This document shows positions 50,630 through 59,046 of a DNA stretch of 64,000 bases, one piece after another (position 1 is the stretch's first letter; every line of letters begins with the position of its first letter). The translations under genes were made by a program, and so were the position numbers. The stretch is from assembly GCA_964383845.1 (NCBI GenBank), contig CAYLIF010000001.1, forward strand, positions 100,940 through 164,939, in the 5' to 3' direction. This DNA comes from JAAZGD01 sp964383845. GTDB lineage: Bacteria; Bacillota; Clostridia; Peptostreptococcales; Anaerovoracaceae. The notes under the pieces are model-generated. The model was not told where the DNA came from and made no database searches. It was given only the letters and a program-made list of their open reading frames with translations.

Positions 50630-52018
50630 ATGATAAAAATTAAAGATTACAATCAAATTCACTGCATTGGCATCGGGGGCATTGGACTTTCGGCAATTGC
50701 AGAAATTTTGTTGGCACGGGGCCTACGGGTTACTGGTTCGGATATGAAGGAGTCTGAAGTAACAGACCGATTGATATCTAAAGGGGCAAACATCTATTTG
50801 GGGCACAGAGAAAAGAATGTAGAGGGCTCTGATTTGGTGGTTTACTCAGCTGCCGTTGGTGAGGACAACCCGGAATTAATAAGAGCTAGAGAGCTAGGAA
50901 TACCAACCATCTCTAGGGCCCATATACTAGGAACCCTGATGGGAGAATACCCTAGTAGTATTGCTGTTGCTGGTACTCACGGAAAAACCACTACCACATC
51001 AATGGTTTCCTTGATTCTAGAGGATGCCGATTTAGATCCTACCATTTTAATAGGTGGAAATCTTCAAGAGATTGGAGGTAATGTAAAGGTTGGAAACAGC
51101 CCTTATTTTATTACTGAAGCTTGTGAGTACATGGACAGTTTTTTAGACTTAAAGCCTCAGATTGAAATTATCCTAAATATCGATTCAGATCATCTAGACT
51201 ATTTTAAAGATATTGACCACATCGTCAGGTCTTTTGAGACCTTTGCAGGACTAGTTCCTGAAGATGGAACCATAATCGCGTTGGCTTCTAATCCATTTGT
51301 TCAAGCAGTTATAAAAGATTTGCCCAATGTTATAACCTTTGGACTTACAGAAGACTGCACTTATTGGGCAAAAGATATAAGGTTCACAGAAGATGGATAC
51401 CCTCAATATGAATTGTATTACAAGGACCAGTTTCTTGTAAAAATGTTTCTTTCAGTTCCAGGAGAGCATAATATTCTAAACTCACTAGCTGCATTTGCTT
51501 GTGGGCATATATTAGGAGTTTCACCTGACTCAATACAAAAAACGCTCAAGGTTTTTAAAGGAACTCAACGAAGATTTGACGTTCTAGGAAGAACAGACAA
51601 GGGGGTAGTAGTTATTGACGACTATGCTCATCACCCAACTGAGATTAAGGCAACACTAAAAGCGGCTAGGAACATAAACATGAATAAACTTTGGTGCTTA
51701 TTTCAGCCACATACTTACACAAGAACTATGGCTTTATTTGAAGAATTCACTGAATCCTTTGAGGATGCAGACTGTTTGGTGTTGGGAGAAATTTATGCAG
51801 CACGAGAGAAAAATATATTTAAAATTAGTTCCAAGGCGATAGCAGAGAAAATCAAAGAAAAATATCCTGAAAAATTTGTGTATTACTTTGAAACGCTAGA
51901 AGAAATAGCTGATTTTGTTTATGCAAATGCAGAGGCAAATGATTATATTATTACCATGGGTGCTGGAGATATTTACAAAGCTGGGGAAATGATTTTAGAA
52001 AAAGATTTCGAAAAGTAG
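50630..52018 (+). CDS. murC: UDP-N-acetylmuramate--L-alanine ligase MurC
   Basis: A 462-residue cytoplasmic enzyme adding L-alanine to UDP-MurNAc, the first amino acid of the peptidoglycan stem. Motifs are the N-terminal Rossmann 'HCIGIGGIGLSAIAEIL', the ATP loop 'GTHGKTTTTSM', 'NIDSDHLDYF' and the C-terminal 'VIDDYAHHPTEI'. Start at ATG 50630 follows GGAGG by seven bases. The truncated glmU gene follows after 11 bases, linking two peptidoglycan-precursor steps in one operon. Confidence 0.96.
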   Translation: MIKIKDYNQIHCIGIGGIGLSAIAEILLARGLRVTGSDMKESEVTDRLISKGANIYLGHREKNVEGSDLVVYSAAVGEDNPELIRARELGIPTISRAHILGTLMGEYPSSIAVAGTHGKTTTTSMVSLILEDADLDPTILIGGNLQEIGGNVKVGNSPYFITEACEYMDSFLDLKPQIEIILNIDSDHLDYFKDIDHIVRSFETFAGLVPEDGTIIALASNPFVQAVIKDLPNVITFGLTEDCTYWAKDIRFTEDGYPQYELYYKDQFLVKMFLSVPGEHNILNSLAAFACGHILGVSPDSIQKTLKVFKGTQRRFDVLGRTDKGVVVIDDYAHHPTEIKATLKAARNINMNKLWCLFQPHTYTRTMALFEEFTESFEDADCLVLGEIYAAREKNIFKISSKAIAEKIKEKYPEKFVYYFETLEEIADFVYANAEANDYIITMGAGDIYKAGEMILEKDFEK

Positions 52019-52029
52019 GGGGATTAAAG

Positions 52030-52746
52030 ATGAACTACGAAGAATATCGTGAGATGGAAGAAAAAAGACGGCAAATCAATATCCGCCGTTTGGAAGAAGG
52101 CGTTATATTTACGGATATAAATACAGCTTATATCGACGAAGAAGTAATTATTGGAGCTGGAACTCGAATTGGACCAGGGGTAATTTTAGAAGGTGGAACA
52201 ATTATCGGTAAAAACTGCTTGATAGGTCATAATTGTCGAATTAAAGATTCAAAAATTGGAGATGAAACAGAAATTGAATCATCTGTGATCTTGGAAAGCA
52301 CCGTAGGAGAAGCTACGAAAGTTGGCCCATTTGCATACTTAAGACCAAACTGTAGTATTGGAAACCACTGTAAAGTAGGGGATTTTGTAGAAGTGAAGAA
52401 TTCATCCATGGGAGATGGAAGTAAAGCCTCTCACCTGACATACATTGGAGATTCTGAAGTCGGCAAAGATGTCAATATTGGCTGTGGAGTAGTGTTTGTT
52501 AACTATGATGGAACAAATAAACATAGATCAACCGTGAAAGACGGTGCTTTTATTGGTTGTAACACCAACATAATTTCTCCTATTTCAGTGGGAGAAGAAG
52601 CATACATTGCAGCTGGAAGTACTGTTACATCCGATGTACCTAAAGGTTCTTTATATGTTGCAAGGGCAAAGGGCAGAGTTATTGAAGGATGGGTGGAAAA
52701 AAGAGGTCTCTTAAAAAAGAAAGATGGAAGGGTGGAAAAAAAATGA
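52030..52746 (+). CDS. Stand-alone GlmU C-terminal acetyltransferase domain
   Basis: A 238-residue left-handed beta-helix protein that corresponds only to the C-terminal half of GlmU. It begins 'REMEEKRRQINIRRLEEGV', the linker that follows the uridyltransferase domain in full-length GlmU, and retains the glucosamine-1-phosphate acetyltransferase motifs: His135 in 'ASHLTYIGDSEVG', 'FVNYDGTNKHRSTV', 'IGCNTNIISPI' and 'AAGSTVTSDVPKGSL'. The N-terminal domain with the LAAGxGTRM loop is absent, and the gene sits cleanly between murC (11 bases) and prs (4-base overlap), so this is not a decaying gene. The uridyltransferase must come from another gene. Confidence 0.85.
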   Translation: MNYEEYREMEEKRRQINIRRLEEGVIFTDINTAYIDEEVIIGAGTRIGPGVILEGGTIIGKNCLIGHNCRIKDSKIGDETEIESSVILESTVGEATKVGPFAYLRPNCSIGNHCKVGDFVEVKNSSMGDGSKASHLTYIGDSEVGKDVNIGCGVVFVNYDGTNKHRSTVKDGAFIGCNTNIISPISVGEEAYIAAGSTVTSDVPKGSLYVARAKGRVIEGWVEKRGLLKKKDGRVEKK

Positions 52747-53693
52747 AGCAATCGGCATTTTCTGATTTCAAGGTATTTGCGGGTAATTCTCACTTAGAAT
52801 TAGCAGAAGAAATTTCTTCAATCATGGGAAAGCCTTTGGGTAAGGCATCGGTTTCCAAATTTAGTGACGGTGAAATAACAGTAAATTTGTGGGAAACTGT
52901 TCGTGGTATAGATTCATACATAGTACAATCTACTTGCGATCCTGTTAACGATAACTTAATGGAAATTTTAATTATGATTGATGCAATGAAAAGAGCATCA
53001 GCAGGTAGAATTAATGCTATTATTCCCTATTACGGCTATGCAAGACAAGACAGAAAAACTAAAGCTAGAGATCCTATAACAGCAAAACTAGTGGCAGACT
53101 TACTTGTAGCAGCAGGTGCTGACCGGGTTTTAACTATGGACTTACATGCTTCTCAGATTCAAGGTTACTTCAATATACCTGTTGACCATTTATTGGGAGT
53201 ACCAATTTTAGTTAAATATTTTAGAGATAAAGGTCTTGAGGATTTGGTTATTGTTTCTCCCGACCATGGATCTGTAACAAGAGCGAGAAATATGGCACAG
53301 CCTCTTAACGCTCCAATAGCAATTATTGATAAGAGAAGACCAGAAGCAAACAAAAGTGAGATTATGAATATAATCGGTGATATAGAAGGTAAGAATTGTA
53401 TATTAGTAGATGATATGATTGATACTGCAGGAACCATTACAAATGGTGCTTCTGCTTTGATGGAAATGGGAGCAAAATCCGTGCTTGCATGTGCAACCCA
53501 CCCTGTTCTTTCGGGTCCTGCCATCGAACGTCTTGCAGGCTCTCCAATTGATGAACTAGTTCTCTTAAACACAATTCCGATTCCCGAGGAGAAGATTATT
53601 CCCTCTATGAAGATTTTGTCAGTTGCTCCACTTTTTGCTGAAGCCATGCTTCGTGTCTTTACAAATGATTCCATAAGCAAGCTATTTGACTAG
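52743..53693 (+). CDS. prs: Ribose-phosphate pyrophosphokinase (PRPP synthetase)
   Basis: A 316-residue enzyme forming PRPP from ribose 5-phosphate and ATP for nucleotide, His, Trp and NAD synthesis. Motifs are 'KVFAGNSHLELAEEI', 'SKFSDGEITVNLWETVRG', 'AIIPYYGYARQDRK' and the PRPP loop 'CILVDDMIDTAGTITNGA'. The ATG at 52743 overlaps the glmU-like stop (ATGA). The frame also extends back to 52689 within that gene, but the family N-terminus supports 52743. PRPP is the effector of the neighbouring PurR. Confidence 0.96.
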   Translation: MKQSAFSDFKVFAGNSHLELAEEISSIMGKPLGKASVSKFSDGEITVNLWETVRGIDSYIVQSTCDPVNDNLMEILIMIDAMKRASAGRINAIIPYYGYARQDRKTKARDPITAKLVADLLVAAGADRVLTMDLHASQIQGYFNIPVDHLLGVPILVKYFRDKGLEDLVIVSPDHGSVTRARNMAQPLNAPIAIIDKRRPEANKSEIMNIIGDIEGKNCILVDDMIDTAGTITNGASALMEMGAKSVLACATHPVLSGPAIERLAGSPIDELVLLNTIPIPEEKIIPSMKILSVAPLFAEAMLRVFTNDSISKLFD

Positions 53694-53709
53694 GAGAAAA
53701 ATATAAAAT

Positions 53710-54267
53710 ATGTATGTAATTGTGGGGTTGGGAAATCCCGGAAGAAAGTATCAAAACACTCGCCACAACTTAGGATTCATAACCTTAGATAGGCTAGCAG
53801 AACGGCATAACATAAAAGTTTCTAAAATCGCATTTAAAGCATTGGTTGGTGATGGATCCATCAACAACCAAAAAGTTTTATTGGTGAAACCTCAAACATA
53901 TATGAACCTTTCGGGAGAGTCAGTTCGGGAGGTTCTTTCTTACTATAAAGTGGAACCTGAAAAACTAATTGTAATCTATGATGACATAGATATTGAAACA
54001 GGAAAGCTTAGAATTCGTAAAAAGGGGTCTGCCGGATCCCATAATGGTATGAGATCAATTATTTTTCAAATTAAGAATGAAAGTTTTCCACGAGTAAGAA
54101 TCGGTATAGGAGGAGAACGAAAAATGTCTCTTCGTGATTTCGTGACAGGAGGGTTTTCAAAAGAAGAAAAGCCACTTCTAGAAGCGGCAGTAGAGAGAGG
54201 GGTAAATGCAGTAGAAAGTATTATTGCCAAGGGAATTGATGAAGCCATGAATAAATATAATGGATAA
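53710..54267 (+). CDS. pth: Peptidyl-tRNA hydrolase
   Basis: A 185-residue enzyme that releases peptides from tRNA after premature drop-off. It shows 'YVIVGLGNPGRKYQNTRHNLGF' with the catalytic histidine in 'TRHNLG', 'LVKPQTYMNLSGESV', 'IYDDIDIETGKLRIRKKGSAGSHNGMRSI' and 'RVRIGIG'. In Bacillus this gene is spoVC. It lies 16 bases after prs and overlaps the start of mfd by eight bases. Confidence 0.95.
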   Translation: MYVIVGLGNPGRKYQNTRHNLGFITLDRLAERHNIKVSKIAFKALVGDGSINNQKVLLVKPQTYMNLSGESVREVLSYYKVEPEKLIVIYDDIDIETGKLRIRKKGSAGSHNGMRSIIFQIKNESFPRVRIGIGGERKMSLRDFVTGGFSKEEKPLLEAAVERGVNAVESIIAKGIDEAMNKYNG

Positions 54268-57200
54268 AGAAATAAATCAATACACGGGAGTTTCGGAAAG
54301 CCGTGTAGCAAAAGTCGCAGGAGACATCATAAATAATCACCAGGTGAAAGGATTCATTGTAGTTTCTTCGCTGTCAAGAGCGAAAAGTATGGCAAAGGAT
54401 CTGTCTTTTTTTGTTGACAAAAACATTTTTGTCTTACCAGAAGATGAAACCTCTTTTTTAAGATATGAAGCGAAAAGTCGTGAAGATCTTTGGAAAAGAA
54501 TGGCAGCTATGAAGGCGATTCTGGGAGAAGAGGATGCAATTATAATTGCTCCAATTTCAGCATGTTTAAAAAAGATGCCCCCCAAGGAACACTACAAGGA
54601 AAGAAAGATCAAATTACAAAGAGGCGAAGAATATGAATTCTCCCAACTAGGCCAGCAGTTGGTTCGTCTTGGATATGAACGATTGCCCATGGTAAATGAC
54701 CCAGGGCAATTTAGTATAAGAGGTTCTATCGTAGACATATTTTCACCGGATGCTGAAGAACCCTATCGAATTGAATTTAATGATGAAGAGGTTGAATCAA
54801 TCCGAACATTTGAAACAGATTCCCAAAGATCCTCAGAGCACTTAAAATCTATAACCGTATACCCTGCCACACAAATGCCAGTTGATACAGGTGAATTCTA
54901 CGGTGTGGCTAAGAAAATTGAAGAAGAATACGAAGAATATATTCGAAATTCAGAAAAGCAAGATTCCCACCGTATTAGAGAACTGGAAAAAAGAAAAGAA
55001 CAATTGGTAGAATCAATACAAGAAGGAAAAAATCCTCAAACTGTAGAAAATTACGTAGAGTATTTTTACCCATCTGCTACTTACCTATGGGATTATCTTG
55101 AAAATGAAGATATTATTATGATAGACGATCCTCAAAGAATCTATCAAGAAGCAATGGTAATCCAAGAACAAAGTTCGGAAGAATTAGATGTACTTATTTC
55201 TATGGGCAGAGCAATTCCCAAAGATAGAATTAGAATAAAAAATCCCCAAATTTTCATGGATTTTTTAAGAGAAGGCTCTGAAGTCGGCCCCGGAGGCACA
55301 TACTACATATTTACTCCTTTTTCAAAAAAAATTCCGGGGGTTGAAAAAATAGCCCAGCTGATAGAAATCAATTCTCGACAAGGCCCTTCATACAATGGTA
55401 GTCTGGAAACCTTTGCGGAAGATGTTAAAGACTATGATAAAAGGAACTACGAAATAATTATCGCATGTGCGACAGAGGAGCGAATTCAGAACTTAAAAGA
55501 ATTACTTCAGAGAGAGGGGCTTGGAGACAGAGTATCTTTTAAGCTTGGTAACCTTAGCTCTGGAATGGAGTTTCCAGATGAAAAACTTCTTATACTCTGG
55601 GATGGTGACATTTTTGTTACACCTAAACAACGAAAAACCAAAAGAGGAAGAGTGAAAGAAGGCGAAGCTATTAAGGCCTTTACCGATCTTCAAAAAGGAG
55701 ATTTTGTTGTTCATGAAAGCCACGGTGTTGGAAGATTCATAGGAATGGATCAACTAACCGTTGAGGGATCTAAAAAAGATTATTTAAAGATAAAATATGC
55801 AGGAGAAGACATCCTATACATCCCTGTGGAGCAGATGGATTTTATTCAAAAATATATAGGATCAGAGGGAAGACCCCCAAAAATAAATAAAATGTCTGGC
55901 TCTGAATGGAAGCGCACAAAGGCGAATGCTAAAGCAGCGATACTGGATATGGCCAGAGAATTATTAGAAATAAGTGCCACACGAATAGCCCTGCCAGGTT
56001 ATTCTTTTGGGCCAGATACTCCTTGGCAAAAAGAGTTTGAGGATCAATTCCCTTTTGAAGAAACCGATGATCAATTGCGTTGTGTTCAAGAAATAAAAGA
56101 TGATATGGAAAAACCCCAGTCAATGGACCGCCTCCTTTGTGGAGATGTGGGTTTTGGTAAAACAGAAGTTGCCGCTAGAGCTGTCTTTAAAGCTGTAGCA
56201 GAAGGCAAGCAAGCCGCAATATTAGTTCCTACCACTCTATTGGCAAATCAGCATTACCATACTCTAAAAGAAAGATTCGAAAGGTTTCCTTTTAAAGTAG
56301 AAATGCTGTCACGCTTTAGATCCACTAGCGAGCAAAACAAAATCATTGAAGATTTAAAAAAAGGCAGGGTAGATGTTATTATAGGAACCCATAGACTTCT
56401 TTCTAATGATGTTGAATTTAAGGATTTAGGACTCTTGGTCATAGACGAGGAGCAAAGATTCGGGGTTAAACACAAAGAAACCATGAGGGCTCTTAGAAAA
56501 AATGTTGACGTTTTGGCTCTTTCAGCAACACCAATTCCAAGAACCCTTCATACTTCCCTTGTTGGAATAAAAAGCATGAGTCTTATTGAAGATCCTCCTG
56601 AGGAAAGATATCCAGTACAAACTTATGTAATGGAAGACGATGACTTAGCTATGAAGGAAGCAATTGAAAAAGAGCTTAGGCGAGGTGGCCAAGTTTATAT
56701 TGTATATAATCGTGTTAGAGGAATTCACAGGGTTGCCAATCACATAGCAAAGCTAGTTCCTGATGCAAGAATAGCCGTTGGCCATGGGCAGATGAACGAA
56801 AGAGAACTTGAAGACGTAATGCTTTCATTCGTAGAGGGGGAAAAAGACATTCTGATTTCCACCACTATTATTGAGGCAGGACTTGACATTCCCAACGTTA
56901 ATACAATATTAATACTGGAAGCGGATCATTACGGGTTAAGCCAGCTTTACCAGTTAAGAGGTAGAGTTGGAAGATCTAATCGTTTAGCTTACGCTTATCT
57001 TCTTTATAAAAGAGGAAAACTTTTAAGTGAAACTGCGGAAAAGCGTCTAAAGGCCATTAAGGAATTCACAGAGTTAGGAGCAGGGTTCAAAGTATCAATG
57101 AGAGATTTGGAGATAAGAGGAGCAGGCAATCTTATAGGAACAGAGCAGTCAGGGCATATGATGACAATCGGCTATGAACTATATGTTAAATTAGTTGAAG

Positions 57201-57682
57201 AGGCCGTTAAAGTGCTTAAGGGCGAGAAACCTTCAAAAGAAAAAGAAGACACTTCAGTGGAGATAAAAGCAAATGCATATATTCCAGAAAGCTATATTCC
57301 TAATGAAATGATGAAACTTCAAATGTATAAAAAAATCGCTGATATAGAGAATACTAAAGAACTTAAAGAGGTGGAAGAAGAGCTAATAGATCGCTTTGGT
57401 GAGTTGCCTACTGCAACAGAAGAGCTGCTTAAAATTTCGTTGATAAGATCACTTTCTGAAAATCTTGCTGTTACTAGAGTAAGTGAAGTTCAAGATCACC
57501 TACTTTTTTATATTGCTGAAGACAATCCCATAAAACCTATTCAATATGGGATGGCCTACGAACATTTTGGCAGCTTAATTGAAATTAAGGGAGGTCTAAG
57601 ACCTCTTATAAAACTACGGGTCTCTCCTAAAGACAAGCTACATCAATGTATTACGCTTTTGGAGATTCTTGCAAAGGTGTGA
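54260..57682 (+). CDS. mfd: Transcription-repair coupling factor Mfd
   Basis: A 1140-residue DNA translocase that removes RNA polymerase stalled at lesions and recruits UvrA. The N-terminal UvrB-like part has 'RGSIVDIFSPDAEEPYRIEF'; the RNA polymerase interaction domain ('FVVHESHGVGRFIGM') lies near residues 480-550; the helicase core shows Walker A 'LLCGDVGFGKTEVA', 'VIDEEQRFG', 'LSATPIPRT' and 'YQLRGRVGRS'; a C-terminal TRCF domain follows. Overlap with pth and synteny match Bacillus pth-mfd. Confidence 0.96.
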   Translation: MDKEINQYTGVSESRVAKVAGDIINNHQVKGFIVVSSLSRAKSMAKDLSFFVDKNIFVLPEDETSFLRYEAKSREDLWKRMAAMKAILGEEDAIIIAPISACLKKMPPKEHYKERKIKLQRGEEYEFSQLGQQLVRLGYERLPMVNDPGQFSIRGSIVDIFSPDAEEPYRIEFNDEEVESIRTFETDSQRSSEHLKSITVYPATQMPVDTGEFYGVAKKIEEEYEEYIRNSEKQDSHRIRELEKRKEQLVESIQEGKNPQTVENYVEYFYPSATYLWDYLENEDIIMIDDPQRIYQEAMVIQEQSSEELDVLISMGRAIPKDRIRIKNPQIFMDFLREGSEVGPGGTYYIFTPFSKKIPGVEKIAQLIEINSRQGPSYNGSLETFAEDVKDYDKRNYEIIIACATEERIQNLKELLQREGLGDRVSFKLGNLSSGMEFPDEKLLILWDGDIFVTPKQRKTKRGRVKEGEAIKAFTDLQKGDFVVHESHGVGRFIGMDQLTVEGSKKDYLKIKYAGEDILYIPVEQMDFIQKYIGSEGRPPKINKMSGSEWKRTKANAKAAILDMARELLEISATRIALPGYSFGPDTPWQKEFEDQFPFEETDDQLRCVQEIKDDMEKPQSMDRLLCGDVGFGKTEVAARAVFKAVAEGKQAAILVPTTLLANQHYHTLKERFERFPFKVEMLSRFRSTSEQNKIIEDLKKGRVDVIIGTHRLLSNDVEFKDLGLLVIDEEQRFGVKHKETMRALRKNVDVLALSATPIPRTLHTSLVGIKSMSLIEDPPEERYPVQTYVMEDDDLAMKEAIEKELRRGGQVYIVYNRVRGIHRVANHIAKLVPDARIAVGHGQMNERELEDVMLSFVEGEKDILISTTIIEAGLDIPNVNTILILEADHYGLSQLYQLRGRVGRSNRLAYAYLLYKRGKLLSETAEKRLKAIKEFTELGAGFKVSMRDLEIRGAGNLIGTEQSGHMMTIGYELYVKLVEEAVKVLKGEKPSKEKEDTSVEIKANAYIPESYIPNEMMKLQMYKKIADIENTKELKEVEEELIDRFGELPTATEELLKISLIRSLSENLAVTRVSEVQDHLLFYIAEDNPIKPIQYGMAYEHFGSLIEIKGGLRPLIKLRVSPKDKLHQCITLLEILAKV

Positions 57683-57688
57683 TATAAT
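57659..57688 (+). promoter_or_regulatory. Possible promoter at the mfd end for the deaminase gene
   Basis: TATAAT (57683-57688) has a weak -35 TTGGAG (57659-57664) with an 18-base spacer, overlapping the last codons of mfd. Confidence 0.4.
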
Positions 57689-57715
57689 ATTGCAAGTTAT
57701 CTCATATTATTTCGT

Positions 57716-59032
57716 TTGACGAAGAAAGTGAAAACTGCCATGTTATTTAAAAACATTACAATTCTAGACGAAAAACTTAATGCTTTGGAGAATCACTACG
57801 TAGGAACAATAGGAGACCAAATTGAATATATTGGTAAAGTGCTCCCTAAAAATCACAATCTTTTTGGAGAAAGTTATGATGGTACAGGCAAGCTTTTAAT
57901 GTCTGGTTTTGTAAATAGTCATGCCCATTCACCAATGACACTAATGCGAGGACATGGAGAAAACTTAGCTCTCAAAGATTGGCTTGAGAAGAAAATCTTT
58001 CCTTTTGAGGCTCTCTTAAAAGGTAAAGATGTTTACTATGGAACCTTACTTGCCATGGCGGAATCTCTCAGATACGGAATAGTCAGTACCACCGATATGT
58101 ACTATTTTTCCGAAGATATGGTTAGCGCTATCTTAGAAAGCCAAACAAAAACCAATATTTCAAGAAGCATAACAAATTTTACAGGAGAAGAATTTTCGGC
58201 ACTAGAAGGTGTAAAAGAAATGAAGGAACTATATGAAAATCACAATGGCGCTGGAAATGGTAAAATCCGAGTAGATATGAGCCTTCATGGTGAGTACACT
58301 TCCGATCCTGAAACTGGAAGAGCCTTAGCAGAATACACAAAAGAGATAGGAGCTAACATGCACCTACATCTTTCTGAAACAAAATTTGAACATGAGGAAT
58401 GCATAAAAAGAAGGGGAAAGACTCCGGCAGCCTACTTTGAAGATCTTGGCCTATTCGAGACTAAAACCACGGCAGCTCATTGTGTTTGGGTTACTGAAGA
58501 AGACATGGATATATTTAGAAAGAAAGGTGTTACGGTAGCCTGTAACCCAGTAAGCAATTTAAAGCTTGCAAGTGGCGTATGTAATGTGCCTCTGCTTTTG
58601 GAAAAAGGAGTAAATCTAGCCATAGGTACTGACAGTGTGGCAAGTAACAACAGTTTAAACTTCATAGAGGAAATAAAGTTATTTTCCCTTGCTCCAAAAA
58701 TGAAATTTAAGGACCCAACTAAAGTTACCCCGCATCAGGCTCTCTATGCTGCAACTAGAGGTGGAGCCTTAGGCCAAGGCAGAGATAATTCCGGGGTTTT
58801 ATCAACTGGATTTAAAGCTGACCTAACAGTCCTTGATATTAGTGGCCCTAGCATGAAACCAGTCCATAACCTTTTGACTAATATTGTTTATTCTGCCTCT
58901 GGAAGTGATGTGGTGTTAACCATGGTTGACGGTAAAGTTCTATATCAAGAAGGTGAATATACTACAATAGACATAGAGAGAGTTGTATTTGAAGTAGAAA
59001 AAGCAGCCCAAAGAATCAGCAGTCAACTATAA
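57716..59032 (+). CDS. Amidohydrolase, S-adenosylhomocysteine/methylthioadenosine deaminase-like
   Basis: A 438-residue metal-dependent amidohydrolase of the ATZ/TRZ-MtaD group. Metal and catalytic motifs are 'GFVNSHAHSPMTLMRG' (near residue 67), 'DMSLHGEYTSDPE', 'HLHLSETKFEHEEC', 'AAHCVWVTEEDM' and 'LAIGTDSVASNN'. Such enzymes deaminate 5'-methylthioadenosine, S-adenosylhomocysteine or related adenosines in salvage. The annotated start is TTG at 57716 without a clear binding site; GTG 57728 or ATG 57740 are possible. It stands where Bacillus has spoVT after mfd. Confidence 0.85.
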   Translation: MTKKVKTAMLFKNITILDEKLNALENHYVGTIGDQIEYIGKVLPKNHNLFGESYDGTGKLLMSGFVNSHAHSPMTLMRGHGENLALKDWLEKKIFPFEALLKGKDVYYGTLLAMAESLRYGIVSTTDMYYFSEDMVSAILESQTKTNISRSITNFTGEEFSALEGVKEMKELYENHNGAGNGKIRVDMSLHGEYTSDPETGRALAEYTKEIGANMHLHLSETKFEHEECIKRRGKTPAAYFEDLGLFETKTTAAHCVWVTEEDMDIFRKKGVTVACNPVSNLKLASGVCNVPLLLEKGVNLAIGTDSVASNNSLNFIEEIKLFSLAPKMKFKDPTKVTPHQALYAATRGGALGQGRDNSGVLSTGFKADLTVLDISGPSMKPVHNLLTNIVYSASGSDVVLTMVDGKVLYQEGEYTTIDIERVVFEVEKAAQRISSQL

Positions 59033-59046
59033 CCGAGGAGCAGAAG

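Noticed and set aside
52689..52742. 18-codon N-terminal extension of prs
   Set aside because: Encodes a Lys-rich sequence inside the glmU-like gene; PRPP synthetases begin as at 52743.
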